A stretch of 15,230 bases of DNA, from contig DIHQ01000005.1 in the NCBI GenBank assembly GCA_002420235.1, positions 1 to 15,230 on the forward strand, in the 5' to 3' direction. The notes beneath the pieces are model-generated. The model was not told where the DNA came from, did not search any database, and saw only the letters and a program-made list of their open reading frames with translations. Shown in pieces: positions 1 to 8,138 of the stretch. The number at the start of each line of letters is the position of its first letter. Within the stretch, counting starts at the first letter, position 1. Origin of the DNA: Flavobacteriales bacterium UBA5692 (lineage in GTDB: Bacteria > Bacteroidota > Bacteroidia > Flavobacteriales_D > Sanyastnellaceae). The translations under genes and the position numbers were made by a program.

Positions 1-1724
1 CATGCACTTCCGACTGCCACCGCAACCAACATCATCGATGTGGTCGCGTCTCCGTACAACCAAGATCCCGTGGCGATGAGCGCCGCATACACCCCCGTGC
101 ACCCCATCACCATGGACAAAATACCTCGGGGCACAGGCCAAGGATTCGCCCCCGTCGCGGGTGCCCAACGTTTCCATCCCGGACCGCCGGGGTTGACTTT
201 TTCAACGAATGCATCCAAGGTCCCGTCCGACTCCGGGGGTGTCAAAAAGGTTGCCACTACCCACACCAATGTAGTCAGCAAAGAACCCCAAATCAATTTC
301 TCGTGGGCGGCCAGCTCAATAATGTCCAAGCTGTCGTGTACGAAAGTGAAATACCCCGCAACGATCAAAGAGCCACCCATAGCCACAAACTCGGTCCAGG
401 CATTGATGCGCCACCAGAACCAGCGCAGGATGAACAGCCCACCGGTGCCGGCTCCAATGAGCAACAAAAGATTGAAAGCTTGCCCAGCGTCGGTTAAAAG
501 CAAACCAAGCCCACTGCCGAGCAATAAAGAGACCACAGTCGCCAATCGGCCCGCGCGCACCTGCTGCGCATCGGTGGCATTCGGTCGGATGAACCGCACC
601 CAAAAGTCGTTTACCAAATAGCTCGCACCGAGGTTGAGCTGGGTGGACATCGTACTCATGAAGGCGGCCAACAGCGATGCCGCGACCAAGCCTAAGAGTC
701 CTTCAGGCAGCAAGGACAACATAGCTGGATAGGCCAGATCATGGCCAATTTTGTCAGCAGGAATATTCGGGAAGGCCGCCTGCAAATCCGCTAGCGTAGG
801 GAACACCACAATCGATGCCAGCGCAATCAAAATCCAAGGCCATGGTCGCAAGGCGTAATGCGCCACATTGAACAGCAGGGTCGCCCCCACCGCATGGCTC
901 TCATCCTTGGCACTGAACATTCGTTGAGCGATGTATCCTCCCCCACCAGGTTCGGCGCCGGGGTAATAGCTTGCCCACCACTGAACGGCAAGGGGCACCA
1001 AGAGGATAGGCACCCATTGGGCCGGATCGTCCATGGCAGGGAACATGCTTGTTTTGGAAGCAACGTCCGCGTGGGCCAACAGCGCATCCAATCCTCCAAC
1101 CACATCCAAATTCAGGATGTACCAGCAGGCCCAAACCGAGCCAACCATGGCCAAGATGAACTGAACAAAATCGGTAAGAATGACCGCCCGCAAACCGCCG
1201 AGTGTACTGTACAACAACGTGATGGCACCCGTCACAAGCAGGGTCATCCACCCGGGCCAGCCCAGCAAAATGCCACCCAATTTGATGGCAGCGAGCGAAA
1301 CAGTTCCCATCACGAGCACGTTGAAGACCAGCCCCAAATACAGGGCCCTGAATCCGCGAAGCATCGCCGCGGGCTTTCCGCCGTAGCGCAATTCGTAAAA
1401 CTCGATGTCGGTCATCACACCCGACCGCCGCCAGAGACGAGCGTAAACGAAGACTGTGAGCATACCTGTCAACAAAAAGGCCCACCACCCCCAGTTTCCA
1501 CTTACTCCTTGTTCACGCACAAGACCCGTGACCAAGTTAGGGGTATCGGTCGAAAACGTCGTGGCCACCATGCTGACGCCCAATAACCACCAAGGCATCT
1601 TGCGACCTGCAAGGAAAAACCCCGCTGCTGAGTTACCGACAACCCGCGATGACCAGATGCCCACGCCGAGGGCCAACAGAAAGTAAGCGCCAATTATGGC
1701 CCAATCCAATGCTGTAATCTCCAT
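1..1724 (-). CDS. Sodium:solute symporter family (SSS) transporter, C-terminus cut by window edge
   Basis: This is an inner-membrane secondary transporter expected to couple Na+ entry to solute uptake; the substrate cannot be read from the sequence. The frame is open from the ATG at 1722-1724 to the window edge, giving 574 residues with no stop. The N-terminus (MEITALDWAIIGAYFLLALG) is the usual first helix of the family, followed by the conserved FFLAGR motif (residues 37-42). Other family landmarks are TDFVQF (184-189) and, near residues 353-373, an AAFMSTMSTQLN segment like the helix that supplies Na+-site serines in SSS transporters. A glycine-rich stretch (GAEPGGGGY, 256-264) precedes a conserved QRMFSAKDE loop. 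Many hydrophobic helices follow each other, and a hydrophilic loop lies at about 495-530. The family is usually 500-650 residues, so little is missing. The start lies 13 bp after the upstream YjbR-like gene, suggesting cotranscription. No Shine-Dalgarno sequence is visible. Confidence 0.9.
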   Translation of the reverse strand, partial: MEITALDWAIIGAYFLLALGVGIWSSRVVGNSAAGFFLAGRKMPWWLLGVSMVATTFSTDTPNLVTGLVREQGVSGNWGWWAFLLTGMLTVFVYARLWRRSGVMTDIEFYELRYGGKPAAMLRGFRALYLGLVFNVLVMGTVSLAAIKLGGILLGWPGWMTLLVTGAITLLYSTLGGLRAVILTDFVQFILAMVGSVWACWYILNLDVVGGLDALLAHADVASKTSMFPAMDDPAQWVPILLVPLAVQWWASYYPGAEPGGGGYIAQRMFSAKDESHAVGATLLFNVAHYALRPWPWILIALASIVVFPTLADLQAAFPNIPADKIGHDLAYPAMLSLLPEGLLGLVAASLLAAFMSTMSTQLNLGASYLVNDFWVRFIRPNATDAQQVRAGRLATVVSLLLGSGLGLLLTDAGQAFNLLLLIGAGTGGLFILRWFWWRINAWTEFVAMGGSLIVAGYFTFVHDSLDIIELAAHEKLIWGSLLTTLVWVVATFLTPPESDGTLDAFVEKVNPGGPGWKRWAPATGANPWPVPRGILSMVMGCTGVYAALIATGSWLYGDATTSMMLVAVAVGSA

Positions 1725-1737
1725 GCAACAAGAATAA

Positions 1738-2106
1738 TCAATGCCTTTGCAATCCGAGCGCCTTACGTTGCTTTTGTGAAAAACCTGCGACTACTCGTTC
1801 GTAGCTGTGGTCAATCAATTCGAGCACCAGTGCACGCGGCACGTCCGCTTCCGACTGGACGGTGTTCCAGTGTTTTTTGTTGGCGTGGTAGCCGCCGATT
1901 ATGCCGGTGTGCTGCTCCCTTAATTCCACGGCGTATTCCGGGTCGCACTTGAGTGTGACTCCGTCGAAGGCATCGATGTCAGCCAAGGCAAATACCTTGC
2001 CAGCAACCTTCCACACGCACGTGTTTTCGTCAAAGGGAAATTCCTCAGTGACATGGGCTTTGGACAGACAACGGTCCCGCGTGTCTTCAAACTCAAATGT
2101 TCTCAT
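1738..2106 (-). CDS. MmcQ/YjbR-family protein
   Basis: This small 122-residue protein matches the MmcQ/YjbR (DUF419) family, a cytoplasmic CyaY-like fold often labelled as DNA-binding although its role is poorly defined. The visible signature is the family's central pattern: EEFPFDENTCVWKVAGKVFAL (residues about 22-42, quoted only in outline), then a VTLKCDPE strand, and then HTGIIGGYHANKKHWNTV, in which the YHxNKxHW core is highly characteristic. The C-terminus has the expected helix (LVLELIDHSYERVVAGF). The length is typical and there is no signal peptide or membrane segment. It precedes the symporter by 13 bp on the same strand, so the two are likely one transcription unit. It is divergent from the lamin-tail gene across a 55-bp gap. 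The family call is secure; the biological role is unknown. Confidence 0.86.
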   Translation of the reverse strand: MRTFEFEDTRDRCLSKAHVTEEFPFDENTCVWKVAGKVFALADIDAFDGVTLKCDPEYAVELREQHTGIIGGYHANKKHWNTVQSEADVPRALVLELIDHSYERVVAGFSQKQRKALGLQRH

Positions 2107-2161
2107 CGTTTTTGGACATTTCCCGGTTAAATTGCAACGATTTTCACAAACACCAAATCAC
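2107..2161. promoter_or_regulatory. Divergent intergenic region between the yjbR-like gene and the LTD gene
   Basis: This 55-bp AT-rich gap must carry, or lie close to, the promoters for the leftward yjbR/symporter pair and the rightward LTD/receptor/PLD cluster. On the plus strand a TAAATTG element resembles the Bacteroidota -7 box (TAnnTTTG) and has a TTTTTGG upstream, but the spacing of about 13 bases is shorter than the usual 17-23. I therefore do not assign exact boxes. The assignment rests on gene orientation, not on a convincing motif. Confidence 0.35.
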
Positions 2162-3085
2162 ATGCGATTCACTTTACCTCAATTGGCCATGGTTTTGGCC
2201 TTACCGGCATTGGCACAGGGACAATGCACTGAGATTTTCATTTCTGAATACTGCGAGGGCACTGGCAACAACAAAGGCGTGGAGTTTTACAACCCCACCA
2301 GCGAAGCCATCGACCTATCTGCGTACCAGCTGCAGCGCTGGAGTAATGGGGAAGGAACCGCAACGGATTGGACCGACCTTCTAGGCAGCATTGCGCCGTA
2401 CGGCACCTGGGTGTTGGTCAATGGCCAAACTGAAGACGTAGACTTGGGCGGTGGCGCAACTTCACCGGCCTGCGATCCCGCGATGCAGGCCTATGCCGAT
2501 CAATTGGATAACCCATATCCTGCCCCAACATACATGAACGGGGACGACGCACTGGTATTGGTCAAAAACGAAGCTACCGTTGTAGATATTTTCGGTAAGC
2601 CCGGTGAAGACCCTGGCGTGGCGTGGACCAACGACGAAGCAAACGGGTACATCGACATCGGCGACGGCGCCACCTGGTTGACCTCGAACCACACGCTTCG
2701 CCGCAAGTACGAAGTGATGCAGGGCGTCACCGTTCCTCCGTTCAGCTTCAACACCTTCCTCGAGTGGGACACCCTTTTGGTCAATACATGGGACGGACTA
2801 GGCGCACACAGCTGCGCGTGCAGCCCTAACGTCCTAGAAGAGGCACCTGCTGTTGAGACCGCTGTTTTCCCCAACCCTTCCACTGACGGGAATTTGACAC
2901 TCTCAGCCACTGAAGCCATCCAACGTTTCACCGTGCACACAACAACCGGACAATTGTTGCGTGATGAAAATATGGCCCAAGCCGTGCGTGAATTTGTGTT
3001 GACAGACCTCGCGAGCGGAACCTACTTCGTGAACATCCACCTCACCGAAGGGCGTACCTTCGCACACCGCGTGGTGATTCAATAA
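2162..3085 (+). CDS. Secreted lamin-tail-domain protein with T9SS type A sorting domain
   Basis: This 307-residue exported protein starts at the ATG at 2162, because a signal peptide (MRFTLPQLAMVLALPALAQG) begins there; the longer upstream reading overlaps the divergent gene and lacks one. The mature part is a lamin tail domain (about residues 22-205): FISEYCEG-NNKGVEFYNP, then an IDLSAYQLQRWSNG strand, NGDDALVLVKN, VDIFGKPGEDPG and TLRRK. This LTD type occurs in extracellular nucleases such as the ExeM group and in many Bacteroidota surface proteins, where it is regarded as a binding or anchoring fold. Residues 235-307 form a type A T9SS sorting domain: VFPNPSTDG, a TTGQLL turn, LASGTYFV and a final VVIQ strand. 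No catalytic domain is visible. The next gene, a TonB receptor, starts 7 bp downstream, so a shared transcript and a surface partnership are likely. Its ligand is unknown. Confidence 0.9.
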   Translation: MRFTLPQLAMVLALPALAQGQCTEIFISEYCEGTGNNKGVEFYNPTSEAIDLSAYQLQRWSNGEGTATDWTDLLGSIAPYGTWVLVNGQTEDVDLGGGATSPACDPAMQAYADQLDNPYPAPTYMNGDDALVLVKNEATVVDIFGKPGEDPGVAWTNDEANGYIDIGDGATWLTSNHTLRRKYEVMQGVTVPPFSFNTFLEWDTLLVNTWDGLGAHSCACSPNVLEEAPAVETAVFPNPSTDGNLTLSATEAIQRFTVHTTTGQLLRDENMAQAVREFVLTDLASGTYFVNIHLTEGRTFAHRVVIQ

Positions 3086-3092
3086 GCATTTG

Positions 3093-5939
3093 ATGAAGCG
3101 ATTGGCGATTGCAGGCTTGGCCATGTGGCTGAGCGCAGCGGCATGGGCACAAACCGGTAAAATCACCGGTGTTGTGTCGGATGCCATTACCGGAGAAGCC
3201 CTCATCCAAGCAAGTGTGCTGGTGAACGGGACCGGCGTAGCCACCGATTTCGATGGTGCGTACACGCTGGACCTACCCTATGGTGCCTACGAAATCACCG
3301 TCCAATACATTGGCTACGAGAGTCAATCCCGCTCCGTCACCGTGGACCGCGCGCTCGTGCAGGCCACCTTCAAGTTGAGCACCATCGTCCTACAAGAGGC
3401 CGAGGTCATTGCCGACGTCGCCATTGAGCGCGAGACGCCCGTCGCTTTCTCAAACATCAAACCCGTTCAGATTCAGGAGGAATTGGGCTCACAGCCCATC
3501 CCGATGATCTTAAACAGCACGCCCGGCGTCTATGCCACTCAAGCTGGATCGGACGACAACGGCCCTTCGATTTCCATCCGCGGCTTCAAACAGCGGAACG
3601 TCTCGGTGTTGGTCGACGGCATTCCCGTCAACGACATGGAGAGCGGTGCAGTCTTTTGGAACAACTGGTTTGGGTTGGATTTGGTGACCCAAACCATGCA
3701 AGTCCAGCGCGGCTTAGGTGCCTCTAAGCTCGCCCTGCCCGCCATCGGTGGAACTGTCAACATCGTCACCTCAGGCATCGAATCCTCCCGCAAGACTTCG
3801 GTCAAGCAGGAAGTAGGTAGCTTCGGCTTCACCCGAACATCGCTGGGCCACACCTCCGGCAGGCTCGACGGCGGTTGGGGTTACACACTCGCCGGCAGTT
3901 TCCAAAACCGCCAAGGCTACTTCCAACAGGATTACAACCGGGCCTTTTTCTATTACGTGAAAATCCAAAAGGCCCTCGGCAATCACACGCTTTCCATCAG
4001 CGCGACTGGGTCTCCATCCGAAAATGCCTCGCGTGGATACCAGCAGCGCATTGCCACCCACAACAAGGACTTTGCGCGATCGCTGTTTACAGGCAGTGAA
4101 GAAGATTACGAACGATTGCGCGGATACAGCGTTTCCTACGATGCCATCTTCAATAATGGCACCTTGCTCCAACAGGAAGAATTGGCCGCATACGACAGCC
4201 TCAACGCGCTTTACGGGTACAGCTCAGCTGACGACTTTGAGGAAGAAGTATCAGCAACGGATTTCATCGATACAACCGGCCTGGTGAGCTACGGCGACAA
4301 TTACAATGTTCACTGGGGCGTGCTCAACAATGGAGTCTTGTACGAGCGACAGAATAAGTACCACAAGCCGCTTTTTTCTTTGCGACACAGCTGGCGCGTC
4401 TCCGACAAGTTGTACATCTCCAACATGGCCTACGCGAGTTACGGCTACGGCGGAGGTACGCGATTGGAAAACAGCCTCGGCGGTGGCGACTACACGCCAG
4501 ACGGACAAGTCGACTTCCAGAAGTTCTACAACTCAAACACCATTGGCGGCCTTTTCGGCCCACCCATTGATCCGGCGTACAGCGACTCTTTGTTGAAGTC
4601 CGGGCGCATCCTGCGCAAACTCTTCAACAACCACTACTGGTACGGTGTACTCTCCACCTTCCGCCACGAAACATCGGAGTCGCTTACCCTGTCAGGCGGG
4701 GTTGATTTCCGCACTTACCAAGGCGAACACTATGCCGAAGTCTTTGATTTGCTCGGCGGAGATTACTTTGTAGATACCCGCAATGCCAACGCCTCCACGA
4801 ACATGCGCGTTGTCGGGGACAAAATCGGTTACCACAACGACGCCTTCGTACGCTGGGGTGGTGCGTTCGCGTTGCTCGAATACAAAGGCTATCTCTGGAA
4901 CGCCTTCTTAAATGTCAGTGCCGTGACCCAAGGCTACAAGAGTGTGGACTACTTCGCCGAGCTACAAGAAGACGGCCAGTTCACGACGAGTGGATGGAAG
5001 TGGATTCCCGGATACACCATTAAGACCGGAGGTAACTACAATTTGAGCGAGTACGCCAACACGTTTGTCAACCTCGGTCACCTATACCGAACGCCGGTCT
5101 TCCGCAATGTGGTGGACTTCGAAAACAACTTCGTCGAAAACACCGAAAACGAGCGGATTAATTCCGTCGAATGGGGCTACAGCTTCAGCAAGTTCCCGTT
5201 CAGCGTAAACGTTAATGCCTACTACACGGATTGGCAAAACCGCCCATTGCAATCACTGCTTCGCTTCGAAACCGTTGAAGGCGACATCGTTCGCGCCAAC
5301 GTCAACTCGATGAGCGCACTGCACAAAGGAGTCGAAACTGATGTCGCTTGGCGCTTGCATCCGTCACTAACCTTAGAAGGATACATCAGCTTGGGCGACT
5401 GGCGTTGGACCAGTTCCGAGGATAGCCTCGTGCTGCTGGATGACGACAGCAACCTCCCTTACATCGATGCCGAAGGCAATCCGGCCGTGGTGCAATACAA
5501 CGCTGAAGGCGTTTCGGTAGGCGATTCGCCACAAAGTCAGTGCAGCGTTTCCTTGAAATACAGCTACAAGAACATGTACATCAAGCCACGCTACACTGTG
5601 TTCAGCCGCCACTATGCGGATTTTGACCCCTTCAGCTTGAACGGCGAAAACGAGGGCCGGCAGTCATGGCAAATTCCGACTTACGGCCTCTTGGACCTCC
5701 ACGCCGGTTACAACTTCAATGTGAACGAAACGAACATGGACGTGCGCTTAAGCGCGTTCAACATTTTGAATACCGTTTACCTGAGCAACGCCCAAAACAA
5801 TGATGCCTACGGCGAGTGGTACTTCAACAATCCCGACCGCAAATACGCCTTCAGTGAAAACAACTTCGATGCCGGATCTGCAAGTGTTTACATGGGCTAC
5901 GGCTTCCGCACCAACCTCAGCATCCGCATCCGATTCTAA
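3093..5939 (+). CDS. TonB-dependent outer-membrane receptor
   Basis: This is a 948-residue outer-membrane beta-barrel importer energised by TonB/ExbBD. The ATG at 3093 gives a clean signal peptide (MKRLAIAGLAMWLSAAAWAQ); the preceding TTG codon is less likely. Residues about 22-97 are a carboxypeptidase-D-regulatory-like domain (GKITGVVSDAITGEAL, TDFDGAYTLDLPYGAYEI, YIGYESQ), common on Bacteroidota receptors. Residues about 98-230 are the plug, with SIRGFKQRNVSVLVDGIP, NDMESGAVFWNNW and AIGGTVNIVTSG. The rest is an aromatic-rich barrel ending in the strand TNLSIRIRF, with the terminal phenylalanine typical of barrel proteins. No SusD-like lipoprotein gene follows, so it is not a standard SusCD pair. 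It sits between two secreted proteins, 7 bp after the LTD gene and 11 bp before the PLD gene, which suggests that it imports something these proteins bind or release. The substrate is not readable from sequence. Confidence 0.93.
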   Translation: MKRLAIAGLAMWLSAAAWAQTGKITGVVSDAITGEALIQASVLVNGTGVATDFDGAYTLDLPYGAYEITVQYIGYESQSRSVTVDRALVQATFKLSTIVLQEAEVIADVAIERETPVAFSNIKPVQIQEELGSQPIPMILNSTPGVYATQAGSDDNGPSISIRGFKQRNVSVLVDGIPVNDMESGAVFWNNWFGLDLVTQTMQVQRGLGASKLALPAIGGTVNIVTSGIESSRKTSVKQEVGSFGFTRTSLGHTSGRLDGGWGYTLAGSFQNRQGYFQQDYNRAFFYYVKIQKALGNHTLSISATGSPSENASRGYQQRIATHNKDFARSLFTGSEEDYERLRGYSVSYDAIFNNGTLLQQEELAAYDSLNALYGYSSADDFEEEVSATDFIDTTGLVSYGDNYNVHWGVLNNGVLYERQNKYHKPLFSLRHSWRVSDKLYISNMAYASYGYGGGTRLENSLGGGDYTPDGQVDFQKFYNSNTIGGLFGPPIDPAYSDSLLKSGRILRKLFNNHYWYGVLSTFRHETSESLTLSGGVDFRTYQGEHYAEVFDLLGGDYFVDTRNANASTNMRVVGDKIGYHNDAFVRWGGAFALLEYKGYLWNAFLNVSAVTQGYKSVDYFAELQEDGQFTTSGWKWIPGYTIKTGGNYNLSEYANTFVNLGHLYRTPVFRNVVDFENNFVENTENERINSVEWGYSFSKFPFSVNVNAYYTDWQNRPLQSLLRFETVEGDIVRANVNSMSALHKGVETDVAWRLHPSLTLEGYISLGDWRWTSSEDSLVLLDDDSNLPYIDAEGNPAVVQYNAEGVSVGDSPQSQCSVSLKYSYKNMYIKPRYTVFSRHYADFDPFSLNGENEGRQSWQIPTYGLLDLHAGYNFNVNETNMDVRLSAFNILNTVYLSNAQNNDAYGEWYFNNPDRKYAFSENNFDAGSASVYMGYGFRTNLSIRIRF

Positions 5940-5950
5940 CGCATAACCGC

Positions 5951-8137
5951 ATGAAAAACCTCCTGACCTCCCTCCTCTGCCTCTCGGCATTCACCGCTTG
6001 GGGCCAAACGGACATTCTTGACGCACGAACTAACTACAGCGTCGGGCAAACCGTAACTGTCACGGGAATCATCACCTCCGATGGCAACCTTGGCATTGTC
6101 CGCTACCTCCAAGATGCGACCGCCGGAATCGCCTTATATCCCGGTGGGCAATGGATGCAAAACGGCTGGCCCGACCCGCAACCCGGCGACGAGTTGACCA
6201 TGACTGGAGCACTCAGCGAGTACAACGGACTCCTCGAGGTCGGCCCTGACGGCATCACTGATGTCACGGTACTTTCGACTGGCAACGAATTGCCTGCTTT
6301 CCAGACCATCACCCCGAACGATATGGACGAGAGTATGGAGGGCGAGTTGGCTTACATTCCAGACGTTGTGTTCACCAACGGAGGCACTGTTATAACCGGC
6401 AATAGTACGTTTAGCTTTACGGCAGCTGGCGAAGACGGCATTATATACGTGCGCAATGATAACGAACTCGTTGGGCAGGTGCTGCCCGCAGGCGAAGTAG
6501 ATCTCTACGGTGTGGTTTCCCAATTTACGTTCGATGGAGTTGGAGGTTACCAATTGCTGCCGCGCGGCAGCGAGGACCTCGTTGCTACTTCCGCCATCAA
6601 CTTAAGCACCCAAGTGGACCAAATCAACATCACCACCATCAGCTTTGATTTGGTTTGGAACACTGACGTGTTGGGTGATTCGCACGTAGAGTACGGGCTC
6701 ACTCCCAACCTCGGCATGGAAGTTGTCGATGACACACAAGTCTTGGAACACCAAGTGACGGTGAACGACCTTGAGCCTGGCACCATTTTCTACGCACGCG
6801 TAATTTCCATTGCGGGTGAAGATTCGACCGCTTCGACAATCCGCCCGTACGCGACCGTATCGGAATCGCCCGGTTACATCCGCGCATACTTTACCACCCA
6901 AGTGGATAACAGCGTAGCAACTATTGAGCAGGCTCAAGCCTTGGGCACCAGCACCAATGACACCATCGCGGCCTACATCACTTCAGCGCAAAACACACTG
7001 GATATTGCAGCTTACAACATCAACAACTCAGCCATCGAGCAAGCTATTAATACGGCAATTGCCAACGGTGTGCAGGTACGCTACATCGCGGAGGGACAGA
7101 ACGCCAACCTCGGATTAAGTGCGATCGACGATAGTATGCCAATTCACTTTCGCACCGACGGTATGGGCAGCGGCATGCACAACAAATTCATCGTAGGTGA
7201 TCGGGACGACGCGCAGAATGCCTTCGTTCTCACAGGTTCCACGAACTTCACCACCGGCAACCTCAATACCGACCCCAACAACGTCATCATCTTCGGTGAC
7301 CAGAGTTTGGCCCGGGCGTACACCTTGGAGTTCGATGAGATGTGGGGGTCTACTGGGATGGAGCCCGACCCGGCGAATGCGAAGTTTGGAGCCGCCAAGA
7401 CAATAAACACTCCGCGCCGTTTTCTCATTGGTGGGAGCCCGATTGAGCTGTACTTCTCACCCACTGATGGGACGACTTCCGCCATCATCGATGCCATTGA
7501 ATCCACGGACTACGACTTGAACTTCGCTGTCCTGAGTTTCACGCGCAACGATTTGGGAGCGGCCGTTGTGGACGCAGGTTCGAGTTTATTCATCAATCCG
7601 GTCGGTGCCATGGAGAACATTAACGACACCGGCTCGGAATACGAAGCGTTGCTCGATGCAGGCATTGAGATCTACTCGCACCAAGGTATCTCCGGCCAGT
7701 TGCACCACAAGTACGCTATCATCGACCACAGCCAGGCCCTCTCCAATCCGACGGTTGTCACCGGATCGCACAACTGGTCCACCACTGCCGAGACAACCAA
7801 TGACGAGAACACTTTGGTCATCCATGACGAGCGCATCGCGAACCTGTACTACCAAGAATTCGCAGGACTGCTGAACGGCATGGGTGTCGGAATCACTGAA
7901 GCAGCAGGGATGCAAACAGCATGCACCCTGTATCCCAACCCTGCGGCAGATGAACTAACCGTAGCGGTGGAAGACATCACAGGCAAGTGGCTGCAACTCC
8001 GCGACGCCAGAGGACAATTGGTACTGGAACGTCAAATCACGGGGTACACCACGCGCCTCGATATCGGGAATTTGACCTCAGGGATTTACCTAGTTCAATA
8101 CGGCGAAAGCCTGCCTGCTCGGTTGATTGTTCGCTGA
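5951..8137 (+). CDS. Secreted OB-fold / Fn3-like / dual phospholipase D-domain protein, T9SS type A
   Basis: This 728-residue exported protein belongs to the PLD superfamily, whose members hydrolyse phosphodiesters in nucleic acids or phospholipids. The signal peptide is residues 1-19 (ending AWGQ). Residues about 20-212 look like a tandem OB-fold region of the secreted nuclease accessory type (VGQTVTVTGIITSDG, YLQDATAGIALY, GDELTMTGAL). Residues about 217-305 are an Fn3-like domain (W-N-T-D, HVEYGLTP, LEPGTIFYARV). Two PLD halves follow: the first has HxKx4D at H410/K412/D417 (HNKFIVGD) with a downstream TGSTNF; the second has H585/K587/D592 (HKYAIID) with a downstream TGSHNWS. Both catalytic motifs are intact, so an active two-HKD enzyme is expected. 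Residues about 655-728 are a type A T9SS domain (LYPNPAADE through ARLIVR). It is the third gene of the cluster. Whether it is a nuclease or a lipase cannot be decided, but the OB region favours nucleic acid. Confidence 0.92.
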   Translation: MKNLLTSLLCLSAFTAWGQTDILDARTNYSVGQTVTVTGIITSDGNLGIVRYLQDATAGIALYPGGQWMQNGWPDPQPGDELTMTGALSEYNGLLEVGPDGITDVTVLSTGNELPAFQTITPNDMDESMEGELAYIPDVVFTNGGTVITGNSTFSFTAAGEDGIIYVRNDNELVGQVLPAGEVDLYGVVSQFTFDGVGGYQLLPRGSEDLVATSAINLSTQVDQINITTISFDLVWNTDVLGDSHVEYGLTPNLGMEVVDDTQVLEHQVTVNDLEPGTIFYARVISIAGEDSTASTIRPYATVSESPGYIRAYFTTQVDNSVATIEQAQALGTSTNDTIAAYITSAQNTLDIAAYNINNSAIEQAINTAIANGVQVRYIAEGQNANLGLSAIDDSMPIHFRTDGMGSGMHNKFIVGDRDDAQNAFVLTGSTNFTTGNLNTDPNNVIIFGDQSLARAYTLEFDEMWGSTGMEPDPANAKFGAAKTINTPRRFLIGGSPIELYFSPTDGTTSAIIDAIESTDYDLNFAVLSFTRNDLGAAVVDAGSSLFINPVGAMENINDTGSEYEALLDAGIEIYSHQGISGQLHHKYAIIDHSQALSNPTVVTGSHNWSTTAETTNDENTLVIHDERIANLYYQEFAGLLNGMGVGITEAAGMQTACTLYPNPAADELTVAVEDITGKWLQLRDARGQLVLERQITGYTTRLDIGNLTSGIYLVQYGESLPARLIVR

Positions 8138-8138
8138 T

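Noticed and set aside
858..1586. A 242-residue plus-strand open frame, and a second of 193 residues at 40-621
   Set aside because: Both lie antisense to the symporter, whose continuous frame shows family motifs along its full length. Their translations are rich in Pro, His and Gln with no recognisable domain.
1901..2161. N-terminal extension of the LTD gene to an ATG at 1901
   Set aside because: It would overlap the YjbR-like gene on the other strand, and the signal peptide begins at the ATG at 2162.
3090..3092. TTG as start of the TonB receptor
   Set aside because: The ATG immediately after it gives the same signal peptide and is the normal start codon.
3093..5939. SusC-type glycan importer
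   Set aside because: The carboxypeptidase-regulatory-like domain alone does not define SusC, and no SusD-like lipoprotein or glycoside hydrolase gene is adjacent.
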